A stretch of DNA of 64,000 bases from Moraxella caprae DSM 19149 (GCF_000426885.1 NZ_AUGF01000008.1:36365-100364); one strand, 5' to 3'. Numbered from the stretch's first letter, positions 1 through 9,301 are shown. Made by a program: numbers and translations. The notes: generated by a model from the sequence alone, not told the origin.

Positions 1-59
1 AAGGCAAAACCTATGTGGTACAAGACGGCGATGTGATGCATTTCCGTTTCAATGTATAA
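1..59 (+). CDS. ychF: YchF/OLA1-type GTPase/ATPase, C-terminal end only
   Basis: Only the last 18 codons lie in the window; the reading frame ends with TAA at 57-59. The tail reads VVQDGDVMHFRFNV, the characteristic end of the TGS domain of YchF, a ribosome-associated Obg-family ATPase linked to redox stress and translation control. The rest of the gene lies upstream. The call rests on this tail alone. Confidence 0.75.
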   Translation, partial: GKTYVVQDGDVMHFRFNV

Positions 60-88
60 GCAGGTTAATGTCTAAATAAGCTATCAAA

Positions 89-553
89 ATGCCGAACTTT
101 GCCAACCTTGATGTCAGCTTAATTGTTTTGTTTATTTTGCTGGGCTTGGGCGTGTTTAGCCAAAATAATACGATTGTTTTGGCGACCGCTCTCTTAATCA
201 TCATCAAAGTCAGCCCTTTTGGTGCTGTGCTGTTGCCCTATGTGAACAAATATGGGCTAAGTTTGGGCATTTTGATTTTGACCATTGGCGTGCTTACCCC
301 GATTGCCAGTGGTAAATTGAGCAGTGAGACGATTTTGCAATCTTTTGTCAGTCCAAAATCGCTCATTGCCATTTTGGTCGGACTCTTGGTTGCTTATCTG
401 GGCGGACGGGGTGTTAAGCTGATGATAAGCGAACCGCAAGTGATTGCAGGGCTACTCATTGGCACGGTGCTTGGCGTGGCTTTTTTGCGTGGCGTGCCTG
501 TCGGTCCGCTGATTGCGGCAGGGATTTTATCGCTGTTTTATTGGCAGAAATAA
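89..553 (+). CDS. UPF0756 (DUF441, YeaL-like) inner-membrane protein
   Basis: A 154-residue, very hydrophobic protein with about four membrane segments. It matches the DUF441/UPF0756 family (E. coli YeaL, about 148 aa) across its whole length, including the conserved blocks [18 protein letters not shown] and [20 protein letters not shown]. The function of the family is unknown; a transport role is only a guess. It lies 29 bp after ychF on the same strand. No strong Shine-Dalgarno is visible before this ATG, but the start position agrees with family members to within a few residues. Confidence 0.9.
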   Translation: MPNFANLDVSLIVLFILLGLGVFSQNNTIVLATALLIIIKVSPFGAVLLPYVNKYGLSLGILILTIGVLTPIASGKLSSETILQSFVSPKSLIAILVGLLVAYLGGRGVKLMISEPQVIAGLLIGTVLGVAFLRGVPVGPLIAAGILSLFYWQK

Positions 554-589
554 AAGCATATACACACCATCAATTTAAAACAAGGAGAA

Positions 590-796
590 ATGATGATAAT
601 AGAATTGGCATTATTACCCCCTGCCATTACCGAGCAAGTCAAACAACAGGTTGAATATGGCAAAGAAGTTTAATTTGCTGAAAATGGGAAGGTGGTTGCA
701 AATCTAAGCAAACCCACCAATCATTTTTTATCTTTTTATACCAATACGCCTTTTGATGTGGCAAATATTGATTTGCCAGAATTTAAGCGTTCTTAA
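590..796 (+). pseudogene. small broken gene with in-frame stop (antitoxin-like?)
   Basis: A good ribosome binding site (AAGGAG, 582-587) precedes ATG at 590. The frame stops at TAA 671-673 after 27 codons, then continues open in the same frame for 40 more codons to TAA 794-796, with protein-like composition after the stop (FAENGKVVANLSKPTNHF). One nonsense change in a roughly 68-codon gene explains this. The layout resembles short Phd/AbrB-type antitoxins (a 'FAENGKVVA' stretch), but no partner toxin follows and the family call is weak. Confidence 0.5.
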
Positions 797-813
797 TTGT
801 AATCGTAAAGTAT

Positions 814-866
814 GTATTACGCACCATTTAAATAATAAACCAAAAAAATGGTGCGTAATACGCACC
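814..866. repeat. inverted repeat with GGTGCGTAATACGCACC palindrome
   Basis: Two perfect 16-bp arms (814-829 and 846-861) face each other, and the right arm continues into the 17-bp palindrome GGTGCGTAATACGCACC at 850-866. The same palindrome occurs at 25693-25709, 27642-27658 and 36932-36948, so it is a dispersed intergenic repeat. In RNA it would form a strong hairpin. Confidence 0.8.
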
Positions 867-917
867 TTACGCCAATCAATAAATTCATATTAAGTTTAAA
901 TGAATAAGGTAGTTTTT

Positions 918-2231
918 ATGAAAATAGCCTTACCCCTAACTGCCCTATTATTGCTTACTGCTTGCCCCAATCATCAAGAGCCAGCAAACCCCATTCAATC
1001 TAACAATACACAATCCAAACAAAATACCGCCCCTTTAATAGAAGTTACACCCCAAGACAATAAAGAAATCCAGCAAGAAACCAATAAGCCAAAAGAAATA
1101 ATTACAAGTGATATTTTTGATAATGGGTTTACCATTGATGATTATCCTTTATTGATTGAAAAAATCAGCAAACAAGAATACCAATCCGCCTTTAACAAAC
1201 TTACCCAAAAACAAAAGCCAACACCCACCGTGATTAAAGATTTGGAACAAGCCAAAACTTTATTACAAGACATTGTAGAATTTGAAGAAAACACAGAAGC
1301 TGATGGCATTATAAAAAGCATCCATTTTAAAAACGGCGGCAGTATTCATCAGCCCTATGCGTCTTTTATCGCCTATTATCCTGACGATAATGTCTTGCTT
1401 GCCGAAGGTGGGCATTCTAGCGATATGAGTTTTAATCTTAATACAGGAAAAACAACAGAAGTCGTTGGCAATCCCAATTATGACGGATTATCATCGCCAA
1501 GTGGCAATTATAAAATGACCGCTTATTATGGTGGACAAGAATGCCACACCCATTTTATCCAAAAGAAAGTCAATGGCGAATGGATTAAAATCATAGAACT
1601 TGATGACATTTTTAATTATGTTTTAAAATTGGATTATCAAAGTTCGTTATGTTTTTTGGACGATACATTTTTTGCTGACGATAATACCTTATATGCCATT
1701 CAATCTCAAGGTTATCCAACAAAAGTGATGGGTTATTATAAAATTACTTTAAAATCTGATACGTCCTATCATCAAATGGACTTTTCTAATATTCCCAATC
1801 AATCCTTACCCTTAGAAGTGAATATCAGCTTTAATAATAACTTAAATAAAATAGATAGAAAAACTGCCAAATATTTTTCAGGCATCTACCCCAATGCAGA
1901 AGAAATTTATTTATTGGGTGTGGTAGATTATCAACCTACCATAAAAAGTTTGATTGTTGCCATTAAAGAAAATAGAGACATTCTCTCCACCAAACTCATC
2001 AACATGGATAACAAAGGTCATATTATTGATGTATTAGAAATTGCTTTAGATGGTGTGAGAGAGCATAATTGGACAGTAACCTCCCTATTAACAAAAGAGC
2101 AAATCACAGTAACCGACTTTCACGATGGCGACCCTACCCAAGAAAATAGTTACAAAATAGATGATAAAGGCTATTTTTATTTGGTGGACAGTAAAGACTT
2201 TACCCAAACAAATCACAGTAATGACAATTAA
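918..2231 (+). CDS. hypothetical lipoprotein
   Basis: Starting at ATG 918 (preceded by AAGGTAG), the protein is 437 aa. It has a clear lipoprotein signal: MKIALPLTALLLLTAC with lipobox LTAC. An in-frame ATG at 900 would add six residues before the basic start and is less likely. After the Cys comes a Gln/Asn/Pro/Lys-rich linker of about 60 residues, then a soluble domain rich in Tyr/Asp strands with no family I recognise. It is probably anchored to the outer membrane. The palindrome at 814-866 lies directly upstream. A related small lipoprotein frame (2273-2555) follows. Confidence 0.75.
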   Translation: MKIALPLTALLLLTACPNHQEPANPIQSNNTQSKQNTAPLIEVTPQDNKEIQQETNKPKEIITSDIFDNGFTIDDYPLLIEKISKQEYQSAFNKLTQKQKPTPTVIKDLEQAKTLLQDIVEFEENTEADGIIKSIHFKNGGSIHQPYASFIAYYPDDNVLLAEGGHSSDMSFNLNTGKTTEVVGNPNYDGLSSPSGNYKMTAYYGGQECHTHFIQKKVNGEWIKIIELDDIFNYVLKLDYQSSLCFLDDTFFADDNTLYAIQSQGYPTKVMGYYKITLKSDTSYHQMDFSNIPNQSLPLEVNISFNNNLNKIDRKTAKYFSGIYPNAEEIYLLGVVDYQPTIKSLIVAIKENRDILSTKLINMDNKGHIIDVLEIALDGVREHNWTVTSLLTKEQITVTDFHDGDPTQENSYKIDDKGYFYLVDSKDFTQTNHSNDN

Positions 2232-2272
2232 CCCAATTTCAATCATCAACCCAACCACTCAATAGGTGCTTT

Positions 2273-2555
2273 ATGAAACTTTTATTCCCCCCTAACCCTT
2301 CTTTTTACCCTAACCGCTTGCTCGGTACATCTTGAACCGCAAAGCGTGCAAATGGTTGGTATTTCTACCCCTGCCACCGAGTTTTGTTTAAAACAAAAAG
2401 GTTTTGTCAATCCCACTACCGTGAACGGCAAACAAGTCAATATTTGCGAATTACCAAACGGTCAAAAAGTGGAAGTGAATGAATTTTATAAAATAAGCGG
2501 TGGTTCAGAGCAATCGCACTACACCCCCCGACCAAACAACAACCAATCAAGATAA
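2273..2555 (+). pseudogene. DUF333-family lipoprotein, frameshifted at a C6 tract
   Basis: ATG 2273 begins MKLLFP and then runs out of frame at CCCCCC (2287-2292), stopping soon after at a TGA. Reading with one C fewer gives LTLLFTLTACSVHLEP, a perfect lipoprotein signal with lipobox LTAC, followed by an 82-aa reading frame to 2555. The mature part (ATEFCLKQKG, ICELPNGQKVEVNEFYK) has the two-Cys pattern of the DUF333/YoaF-like family. As written, only an internal ATG at 2346 could start the conserved domain, without signal peptide. Either the tract is a phase-variable switch, the gene is mutated, or the assembly has one C too many. Confidence 0.7.
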
Positions 2556-2699
2556 GACTTATTCTACACACTCTTATTTTACGGCGTTTAACAGAAAGTT
2601 TGTTATTCTTAACCCCAATCAAGTTTAATGTAGTCAGGGTTAGTAATACTTTATGGTTTATTGGGATATTTTAGTGTATCAAAGGGTTTTGAAGGGGTC

Positions 2700-2784
2700 T
2701 TTTGATGGAATGACCATCAACCTTAAGTTTTTCCTTAAAAAACGTGTCATTTTTAGTGCAAACACCAAAAGCAGGCACGTCCTA
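2700..2784. repeat. degenerate end of the TAGGGCGTGCCTG repeat family
   Basis: Sequence resembling the right half of the copies at 10334-10667 and 25148-25428: a GATGG-A-TGACCATC hairpin, a CCTTAA-AAAACG stretch, 'GCAAACACCAAA', then GCAGGCACGTCCTA at the end. The final CTA is also the stop codon (TAG, minus strand) of the neighbouring membrane-protein gene, so the repeat edge seems to have reset that gene's end. The remaining bases of the 2556-2781 interval show nothing else I can assign. Confidence 0.6.
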
Positions 2785-3465
2785 AGCCACATTTTCCATC
2801 TTTAACCCTTTTGGTGTAACCTCGCCCAAATGCTTGATAATGGTATCAATCGGTAAGTGATTGTTTTTTAGGCGTTTTGGGATAATTTGTGAGCCTTTTT
2901 GCCCTTGATGTTCAAACATGGCAAAAATAAACTCATCGGTCTCGTCCCATGAAGTTACCGCCGTCCAAGGGATAATCGCCTGTTGCATTGGGGCGGCTTT
3001 CATCGTGAAGCCTTGGGTGGTGTGTCCACGTTTTTTGTTCACAGACTGGATTTGTTCCAATTGCTCGCTCGCCATCGGTACGTTCATCACCAAGCCTTGT
3101 GGTTGTACGCCCAATTTCATTTGGTTAAGCTCAGGCGGTAATTTAATCTCATTGAGCTGTTTGTCAAATTCTCGTTTGGCATACCATTGCAATCCTTTTG
3201 TGCGGGCAATTAAATAGCCAATGCACAGTCCCAAAGTTAGCCAAAACAAAATCGTAGAATAGCCCGACACAAAAATAATGCCCAAAATGCTCGCTACCGC
3301 CAGCACGCCAAGCACCAGCCATTCTTTGGTGCGGACGGAGCTAAGCCCAAAGGATTGACTGGATTTGTTAAATAGGGCGAGCTGGGCGGATTTAAATTCG
3401 CTCTCGGTCATCGCCATAGCGACAGGCTGTATGGTATAAGGGTAAAGGGCTTTTTGCTTGCTCAT
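2782..3465 (-). CDS. two-TM membrane protein with YcxB-like C-terminal region
   Basis: 227 aa on the minus strand, preceded by a strong AAGGAG ribosome binding site. Residues about 48-87 form two adjacent membrane helices. The C-terminal half (IIPWTAVTSWDETDEFIFAM and IIPKR) has the pattern of YcxB-like domains: a buried strand, a Trp-containing turn and an 'IPKR' motif near the end. The biochemical role of these proteins is unknown. The stop codon lies in the outer edge of an intergenic repeat remnant. Confidence 0.65.
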   Translation of the reverse strand: MSKQKALYPYTIQPVAMAMTESEFKSAQLALFNKSSQSFGLSSVRTKEWLVLGVLAVASILGIIFVSGYSTILFWLTLGLCIGYLIARTKGLQWYAKREFDKQLNEIKLPPELNQMKLGVQPQGLVMNVPMASEQLEQIQSVNKKRGHTTQGFTMKAAPMQQAIIPWTAVTSWDETDEFIFAMFEHQGQKGSQIIPKRLKNNHLPIDTIIKHLGEVTPKGLKMENVA

Positions 3466-3697
3466 TGTATCTCCTTAAAATAAGATGGGGTATTGTAGCA
3501 CTATTGTGGCAAATTTTCATTAAAAATCCTAATGGGAATTTGTCAAAAAATTTGTTATAATTGACGACATTTAACAAATTTTATACCAAAAGAACTTAAA
3601 AAATGATACAAATAAACCATTGTCCCGTACGGACGAATTGCAATTCGCCCCTACAAAACCGTATCATATTTTGGGTTCATTAATATAGGAATGCACA

Positions 3698-4960
3698 ATG
3701 CTAGACCCAAAACTGCTCCGCTCTGACCTTGAAAATTTGAAAGCAAAACTCGCCACTCGGGGTTATGAACTTGACATTGCTTTTTGGCAAGACCTTGAAA
3801 ACAAAAGAAAATCTTTGCAAGTAGAAACCGAAAACTTACAGGCCCAAAAAAACAGGGGGGCAAAAGAAATCGGTCTGTTAAAGAAAAACGGACAAAATAC
3901 CGATGACTTGATGGCTCAAATGGCAAAAGTCAGCGATGAAATGAAACGCTGTGAAGACGACTTGCGTGAACTTCTTGCTCTAATTGAAAGTGAGAGCCTA
4001 AAAATCCCCAATCTACCAGACGAGTCTGTACCTGTGGGAGAAGACGAAAACGACAATGTAGAAGTGCGTCGCTTTGGCGTGCCACGAGCGTTTGATTTTG
4101 AGATTAAAGACCATACCGATTTGGGCGAAGGCTTGGGACTCTTAGACTTTGAAATGGCGAGCAAACTTACAGGTTCACGGTTTAGCGTTTTAAAAGGACA
4201 ACTTGCCAAATTAAACCGTGCCTTGGTGCAGTTTATGCTGGACACCCACATAGCCCGTGGCTACACCGAAATGTATGTGCCTTATATTGTCAATAGCGAA
4301 AGTCTAAAAGGCACAGGGCAATTACCCAAATTTGAAGAAGATTTGTTCCGTTTGCGTGAAAAAGATTATTATCTGATTTCAACGAGTGAAATTCCCTTGA
4401 CCAACACCGTGCGAGATACGGTCATTGAGCCAAGCGAGTTGCCGATTAAATTGACCGCCCACACGCCGTGTTTTAGAAGTGAGGCAGGGAGTGCAGGGCG
4501 TGATACACGGGGGCTTATTCGCCAGCACCAATTTGAAAAAGTGGAAATGGTGCAAATTGTCAAAGCCGAGACTTCTATGCAAGCCTTAGAAGAGATGACC
4601 GTACAGGCGGAGAGTATTTTGCAGGCGTTAGAACTTCCCTACCGTGTGCTAACGCTATGTACCAAAGATATGGGATTTAGTGCCACCAAAACTTATGACA
4701 TTGAAGTGTGGCTACCCAGCCAAAATACGTATCGTGAGATTTCTAGCTGTTCAAATTGTGGCGACTTTCAGGCACGGCGTATGCTTGCCCGCACCAAAGT
4801 GGACAAAAAAACCGAGCTTGTCCATACCCTAAACGGCTCTGGCTTGGCGGTGGGGCGGACTTTGCTTGCCATTATGGAAAATTATCAAAATGCCGATGGG
4901 ACAATTACTGTGCCTAAGGTATTGGTGAGTTATATGGGTGGCTTGGAAGTGATTGGGTGA
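3698..4960 (+). CDS. serS: seryl-tRNA synthetase
   Basis: 420 aa, normal length for cytosolic SerRS, which charges tRNA-Ser and tRNA-Sec with serine. Residues about 28-100 form the long antiparallel coiled-coil arm that grips the tRNA variable arm. Class II motif 2 is visible near residue 258 ([14 protein letters not shown]) and motif 3 near 380 ([16 protein letters not shown]). The upstream interval (3480-3697) carries a copy of a 'GAATTGCAATTCGCCCCTAC' repeat but no T-box-like leader. The brnT gene begins 3 bp after the stop, so the toxin-antitoxin pair may be read from the same transcript. Confidence 0.97.
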   Translation: MLDPKLLRSDLENLKAKLATRGYELDIAFWQDLENKRKSLQVETENLQAQKNRGAKEIGLLKKNGQNTDDLMAQMAKVSDEMKRCEDDLRELLALIESESLKIPNLPDESVPVGEDENDNVEVRRFGVPRAFDFEIKDHTDLGEGLGLLDFEMASKLTGSRFSVLKGQLAKLNRALVQFMLDTHIARGYTEMYVPYIVNSESLKGTGQLPKFEEDLFRLREKDYYLISTSEIPLTNTVRDTVIEPSELPIKLTAHTPCFRSEAGSAGRDTRGLIRQHQFEKVEMVQIVKAETSMQALEEMTVQAESILQALELPYRVLTLCTKDMGFSATKTYDIEVWLPSQNTYREISSCSNCGDFQARRMLARTKVDKKTELVHTLNGSGLAVGRTLLAIMENYQNADGTITVPKVLVSYMGGLEVIG

Positions 4961-4963
4961 GGT

Positions 4964-5263
4964 ATGCCAATTCTTGAATTTGGTGGAATGATTTTTGAAT
5001 GGCACGACCCAAAATATGAGCTTGTGCTAAATAAACGCAAAATCACTTTTGAAGAAGTCGTGAGTGTATTTGCTGATTATTGTGCCATTGAATTTGAAGA
5101 TGTTGGTGATTACAATGAACAAAGAACAATCATCATTGGTATGAGCAATCAAGCAAGATTGTTGGCGGTGGTTTATACCGAAAGGGGCGATACTTTTAGG
5201 ATTATTACCGCCTATTTCCCAAGTAACGAACAAATAAAGGGTTATCATAATGCAAGATTTTGA
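4964..5263 (+). CDS. brnT: BrnT-family type II toxin (intact copy)
   Basis: 99 aa (91 aa if ATG 4988-region MIFEWHDPKY is the true start). It shows the BrnT pattern: FEWHDPKYELVLNKRKITFEE, a variable middle, then MSNQARLLAVVYTERGD and a final IRxI-type strand (FRIITAY). BrnT toxins fold like RelE and cleave RNA; BrnA binds and neutralises them. It overlaps brnA by 14 bp, the usual coupled arrangement with the toxin first. The position directly after serS suggests read-through transcription as well as autoregulation by the BrnT/BrnA complex. Confidence 0.85.
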   Translation: MPILEFGGMIFEWHDPKYELVLNKRKITFEEVVSVFADYCAIEFEDVGDYNEQRTIIIGMSNQARLLAVVYTERGDTFRIITAYFPSNEQIKGYHNARF

Positions 5264-5483
5264 TTTTGAACGCTACAAAAGTTTGGATATGAGTAAGGCT
5301 CGTCCCGCACGCCAAAACCCCAAAATTAAGCGATTACAAGATAATTTGGGAATTGCACCACCCCAAGATGATTTAATGAGTTTGTTTGATAGCGATGTAC
5401 AAGAAACGCTAAAATTACACAATTCACCACAAGACAGAATGCGATTAAATACAATGATTCGGGTGCTGTTCGCCACGACTTAA
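5250..5483 (+). CDS. brnA: BrnA-family antitoxin
   Basis: 77 aa, starting inside the 3' end of brnT. The N-terminal segment is a flexible basic stretch (DMSKARPARQNPKIKRLQ) as in BrnA; the C-terminal segment (DRMRLNTMIRVLFA) is a ribbon-helix-helix DNA-binding type helix pair with the conserved 'R-x-N-x-x-I/L-R' pattern. It should bind the toxin and repress the promoter. It is clearly related to the second BrnA at 56147-56371 (shared DMS-A-R and LN-MIR-LFA motifs). Confidence 0.8.
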   Translation: MQDFDFERYKSLDMSKARPARQNPKIKRLQDNLGIAPPQDDLMSLFDSDVQETLKLHNSPQDRMRLNTMIRVLFATT

Positions 5484-5544
5484 TGGGGTGATTGTAAGGT
5501 AGGGTGTGTAATGGGTACTTTATGTTTAATGATTCTTTAAGTGA

Positions 5545-5795
5545 TAAAGAATATAATTCAAGCTTATCAAGCCATTTATCGTACGCCTGTTAGTCAAATT
5601 GCTGTACCAGAGCAATTTAGAATGAAGGTTTTGAAGTATTTTTTAAAGAAATTCCTGCGGACAATACACCAAAAAAGCAAAAAATATGCCCAATCCTTAT
5701 TAAAAGGCTTAACAATTTTTAATATGATTTAATTGCCAGAGCAACGGATACTGATGATTGGGAATTGGATTAACCATTTATAAAAAAAGTAATGA
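5545..5795 (+). pseudogene. possible decayed antitoxin-type gene
   Basis: Fragments in two frames look like one former small protein: 'AYQAIYRTPVSQIAVPEQF' followed, after a frame change near 5620, by 'EGFEVFFKEIPADNTPKKQK' and, near 5740, 'ARATDTDDWELD'. The order (short strand with VPE.F, then a VIFKEIP-like strand, a linker and an acidic tail) is typical of small antitoxins preceding a toxin gene, but stop codons and shifts break it. Nothing else is visible between brnA and kptA. Confidence 0.3.
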
Positions 5796-5800
5796 GTTAA

Positions 5801-6379
5801 ATGAAACTAAACGAACAAAAAGCCAAAAAAATCAGTAAATTTTTAAGTCTTATTTTACGCCACCGCCCAGAAACCATTAATCTGACTTTGGACAAACAAG
5901 GCTTTGCTTATATTGATGAGTTAATCAAAAACACCAATCAAAAAACAAGTTTGGGTTTTAAATTGACTTATGAACAACTTTATGAAGTGGTTGCCACCAA
6001 TGACAAAAAACGCTTTGAAATATCCGAAGACAACATCCAAATCCGAGCAGTGCAAGGGCATTCAACGCGGGTGGTAGAACGAGATTTTGAGCCTGTTTTA
6101 CCGCCCGATGTTTTGTATCACGGCACGGCTCATCAATTTATACCGTCCATTTTAAAAGACGGTTTATTGCCTAAGTCTCGCCAATATGTGCATTTGTCAG
6201 GCGATACTAAAACCGCCAAAGCTGTTGGTAAAAGACACGGCAGAGTGCAAATTTTACAAATTGACAGCAAAAAAATGCACCAAGACGGTTATGAATTTTA
6301 TCAAGCCGAAAATGGCGTTTGGCTAATTAAATCCGTGCCTGTGTCATATTTGACGGTTTATGAGGGGATTATTGTTTAA
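5801..6379 (+). CDS. kptA: RNA 2'-phosphotransferase, KptA/Tpt1 family
   Basis: 192 aa, full length for the family. It transfers an internal RNA 2'-phosphate to NAD+, giving ADP-ribose 1''-2''-cyclic phosphate. Conserved elements are all present: LILRHRPE near residue 20 (catalytic Arg-His-Arg), RAVQGHS near 82 (phosphate binding), YHGT at about 105 and VHLS at about 129 (NAD+ pocket). In eukaryotes this finishes tRNA splicing; its bacterial role is not established. It stands alone here, beside a toxin-antitoxin pair, and ends at a strong terminator. Confidence 0.93.
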   Translation: MKLNEQKAKKISKFLSLILRHRPETINLTLDKQGFAYIDELIKNTNQKTSLGFKLTYEQLYEVVATNDKKRFEISEDNIQIRAVQGHSTRVVERDFEPVLPPDVLYHGTAHQFIPSILKDGLLPKSRQYVHLSGDTKTAKAVGKRHGRVQILQIDSKKMHQDGYEFYQAENGVWLIKSVPVSYLTVYEGIIV

Positions 6380-6380
6380 A

Positions 6381-6421
6381 CAAAAAACACACGCTTAAAT
6401 AAGGGTGTGTTTTTTGTTTTT
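6381..6421 (+). terminator. Rho-independent terminator after kptA
   Basis: Stem AAAAAACACAC / GTGTGTTTTTT around a short loop, followed by TTTTT. The A-rich 5' side lets it act for the opposing lipoprotein gene too. Confidence 0.8.
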
Positions 6422-6447
6422 GCTGTCAAAATGGTTATTTTAAACAA

Positions 6448-6764
6448 TTACTCACACTTCCCATCTGTTCTATCAACCACATTTAATACGCCAATGCTTT
6501 GGTATTGATTGTCGAAAGTCTTTTTAAAAGTTTGTCCATTTTGGTGAATGGTAACGCAAACTGGCTGATATACCGAACCACATTGAATGTCGGCATATTT
6601 TTCATTATAAAGAATGTCATTAAATTGCACAGGCGTTCTTTCTGGAATTTGGCTGGTTGGGATTGTGTGGTGGGGTTTAAAGGGTTGTCTTTAACAATAT
6701 TTTGATTGCTATGACAAGCATTTAATCCAATACCCACAATGCTTATTAATAAAAGCGTTTTTAA
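6448..6764 (-). pseudogene. small lipoprotein with Kazal-like tail, frameshifted
   Basis: From ATG 6764 the frame begins MKTLLLISIVGIGLNAC, a clear lipoprotein signal (lipobox LNAC). Downstream the meaningful frame changes: 'VQFNDILYNEKYADIQCGS' to the stop at 6448 lies in another frame. A one-base change around the CCCC run near 6672-6676 would join them into a protein of about 105 aa. The second part (CGSVYQPVCVTI, then NGQTF, ending DGKCE) resembles a Kazal-type protease-inhibitor fold with some cysteines missing. If intact it would be a surface or periplasmic lipoprotein. Confidence 0.5.
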
Positions 6765-6812
6765 TTTCACAATTTTACCCAATCGTATATTTAATGGCGT
6801 GTTTAATTTTAT

Positions 6813-6932
6813 TTAAAAACTTTGAACGGTGGGAGCGGTGTGCGTGGTATTAAATGGGTCATCTTTGGAAGATTGACACGCAGTCAATGCCAAGCCCAAA
6901 AGGGCAGTCGGTAATAGATGAATGATGTTCAT
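6813..6932 (-). CDS. 39-aa lipoprotein
   Basis: An ATG at 6932 with GGGAG eight bases upstream opens a 39-codon frame: signal peptide MNIIHLLPTALLGLALTAC with lipobox LTAC (Cys19), then only 20 mature residues rich in Ser, Asp, Thr and Pro. The size and composition are like other tiny bacterial lipoproteins (entericidin- or LptM-like in size, not in clear sequence). It lies upstream of, and on the same strand as, the frameshifted lipoprotein at 6448-6764. Confidence 0.65.
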   Translation of the reverse strand: MNIIHLLPTALLGLALTACQSSKDDPFNTTHTAPTVQSF

Positions 6933-7171
6933 TATTTGCTCCCAAGAGCGTTGTTTGATTTTAGCAAATTTTTTATAAGATAAAAAGCATTATTTGTGCC
7001 GATAAAATTTTAGTACGAATTATTACATTATAATAATTTATCAGTAAACTTATCATTGATTGCTATTGTTTTTTGTAAATCCTATCTTTATTTACAAACA
7101 AACAATTTTTATCCATAATTTGCCAAAATATGTTAAAATACCCCCACATTCCAACGCTTTGAGACCTTATT

Positions 7172-9190
7172 ATGACTTCTCTCCCCACCTTTAATCCCTC
7201 CCTAAATGAGCGACACAACGCCAACGCCATTCGTATCCTTGCCATGGACGCTGTCCAAAAAGCCAACTCAGGACACCCTGGGGCTCCCATGGGTATGGCA
7301 GACATTGCCGAAGTTGTGTGGCGTGAATTTTTAAATCACAACCCCAAAAACGCCAAATGGGCAAACCGAGACCGCTTTGTATTGTCAAACGGACATGGCT
7401 CTATGCTATTGTACGCCTTGCTACATTTGTCGGGCTATGATTTGACCATTGACGACATCAAAAATTTCCGCCAACTCCACGCCAAAACCGCAGGACACCC
7501 CGAACACGGCTATGCGGACGGCATTGAGACGACCACAGGACCTTTGGGGCAGGGCATTGCCAATGCGGTGGGTTTTGCCTTGGCTGAAAAGACTTTGGCA
7601 GGACAATTTAACAAGCCCGACAACGCCATCATTGACCACTATACCTACTGCTTTTTGGGGGACGGCTGTCTTATGGAAGGCGTGTCGCACGAAGCCTGTT
7701 CGCTCGCTGGCACGTTAGGACTTGGCAAGCTCATCGCCTATTATGACGACAATGGTATTTCTATCGATGGTGAGGTGGAGGGCTGGTTCTCAGACGACAC
7801 CGCCAAACGCTTTGAAAGCTACAACTGGCAGGTACTGCGTGTGGACGGACATGATGCCGATGCCATCCGTGAAGCAACCCTACAAGCCAAAGCCGAAACC
7901 AACAAGCCCACGCTTATCATCTGCAAAACCGTCATTGGTCTTGGCAGTCCCAACAAACAAGGTAAAGAAGATAGCCACGGAGCTCCCTTGGGCAACGATG
8001 AAATCGCCTTGACTCGTACCGAGCTGGGTTGGGCAAACAATAACCCATTTGAAATTGCCGATGAAATTTATCAAGCGTGGAATGCGTGCGATAAGGGCAA
8101 TAAGTTAGAAAGCGACTGGAACGCCCAATTTGCCGACTATCAAGCCAAATATCCAAGTGAGGCGGACGAACTGCAACGCAGACTGTCAGGCGAGTTGCCA
8201 AGCGATTTTGACGCCAAAGCGGACGAGTTTATCAAAGCCTGCCAAGCCAAAGGCGACACCATCGCCACTCGTAAGGCAAGCCAAAATGCCATCGGTGCGT
8301 TTGCCCCATTATTGCCCGAAGTTTTGGGCGGTTCGGCAGACTTGGCAGGGTCAAACTTGACCTTGTGGAGCGGTGCTAAGGGTGTGCAAGACCACGCTGA
8401 CGGCAACTATGTGCATTATGGCGTGCGTGAGTTTGGTATGACCGCTATCGCCAATGGGGTGGCGTTGCATGGTGGCTTTATCCCTTATACTGCCACGTTT
8501 TTGATGTTTATGGAGTACGCTCGTAATGCCGTGCGTATGTCGGCACTCATGAAACAGCGTGTCATCAACGTCTATACCCATGACAGCATTGGGCTTGGTG
8601 AGGACGGCCCGACCCATCAACCTGTGGAGCAGATTGCAAGCCTACGCCAAACGCCAAACCATTTCACTTGGAGACCGTGCGACACGGTGGAGACGGCGGT
8701 GGCATGGAAAGTTGCTCTACAAACCGCCAATGCCCCCTCGTCCCTTATCCTATCTCGCCAAAACCTTGCTCATCAAGACCGCACGGACGAACAGGTTGCT
8801 TTGATTGAAAAAGGGGCGTATGTCCTTGCCAAAGAACAAGGCGACTTACAAGCCATCATCATCGCCACAGGTTCGGAGGTGGACTTGGCAATGCAAGCTC
8901 ATAAGGTTTTAAGTGAGCAGGGCGTGGGCGTGCGTGTGGTGTCTATGCCATGTGCCGAAATCTTTGTCAAGCAAGACCGTGATTATATTGAAAGTGTATT
9001 GCCTAGCGATGTCCGTGCTCGTGTGGCGGTGGAAGCAGGCATTACCGATTATTGGTATAAATTTGTTGGACTTGACGGCAAAGTCATCGGCATGACAACC
9101 TTTGGTGAGTCCGCCCCTGCCAAAGATTTGTTTAATCATTTTGGTATTACCACTGATAAAGTCGTGGAAGCGGTGAAATCGTTGGTTTGA
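7172..9190 (+). CDS. tkt: transketolase
   Basis: 672 aa, standard length. A thiamine-diphosphate enzyme of the non-oxidative pentose phosphate pathway that moves two-carbon ketol units between sugar phosphates. Visible features: GHPGAPMG near residue 34, the TPP/Mg motif GDGCLMEG from about 163 ending with YDDNGIS, and GEDGPTHQP near 476 in the pyrimidine-binding domain, followed by the C-terminal regulatory domain. It is monocistronic with its own terminator. The upstream 6935-7171 interval is AT-rich and presumably holds the promoter, though I see no clear -35/-10 pair. Confidence 0.98.
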   Translation: MTSLPTFNPSLNERHNANAIRILAMDAVQKANSGHPGAPMGMADIAEVVWREFLNHNPKNAKWANRDRFVLSNGHGSMLLYALLHLSGYDLTIDDIKNFRQLHAKTAGHPEHGYADGIETTTGPLGQGIANAVGFALAEKTLAGQFNKPDNAIIDHYTYCFLGDGCLMEGVSHEACSLAGTLGLGKLIAYYDDNGISIDGEVEGWFSDDTAKRFESYNWQVLRVDGHDADAIREATLQAKAETNKPTLIICKTVIGLGSPNKQGKEDSHGAPLGNDEIALTRTELGWANNNPFEIADEIYQAWNACDKGNKLESDWNAQFADYQAKYPSEADELQRRLSGELPSDFDAKADEFIKACQAKGDTIATRKASQNAIGAFAPLLPEVLGGSADLAGSNLTLWSGAKGVQDHADGNYVHYGVREFGMTAIANGVALHGGFIPYTATFLMFMEYARNAVRMSALMKQRVINVYTHDSIGLGEDGPTHQPVEQIASLRQTPNHFTWRPCDTVETAVAWKVALQTANAPSSLILSRQNLAHQDRTDEQVALIEKGAYVLAKEQGDLQAIIIATGSEVDLAMQAHKVLSEQGVGVRVVSMPCAEIFVKQDRDYIESVLPSDVRARVAVEAGITDYWYKFVGLDGKVIGMTTFGESAPAKDLFNHFGITTDKVVEAVKSLV

Positions 9191-9212
9191 TTTTGATTGT
9201 TTGATGTTTTGC

Positions 9213-9252
9213 AATAAAACCAATTGGCATTGTACCGATTGGTTTTTAATTT
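9213..9252 (+). terminator. terminator after tkt
   Basis: AAAACCAAT and ATTGGTTTT arms around a 12-base loop, followed by a T-rich tract. Confidence 0.7.
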
Positions 9253-9301
9253 TTTGGCGGTGGTTTAACTGCCTGCTTTTTAGGCTACCGCCAAAACATG
9301 A

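Noticed and set aside
3600..3697. T-box or attenuator before serS
   Set aside because: Only a dispersed repeat word (GAATTGCAATTCGCCCCTAC) is present; T-boxes are not expected in this group and no motif was seen.
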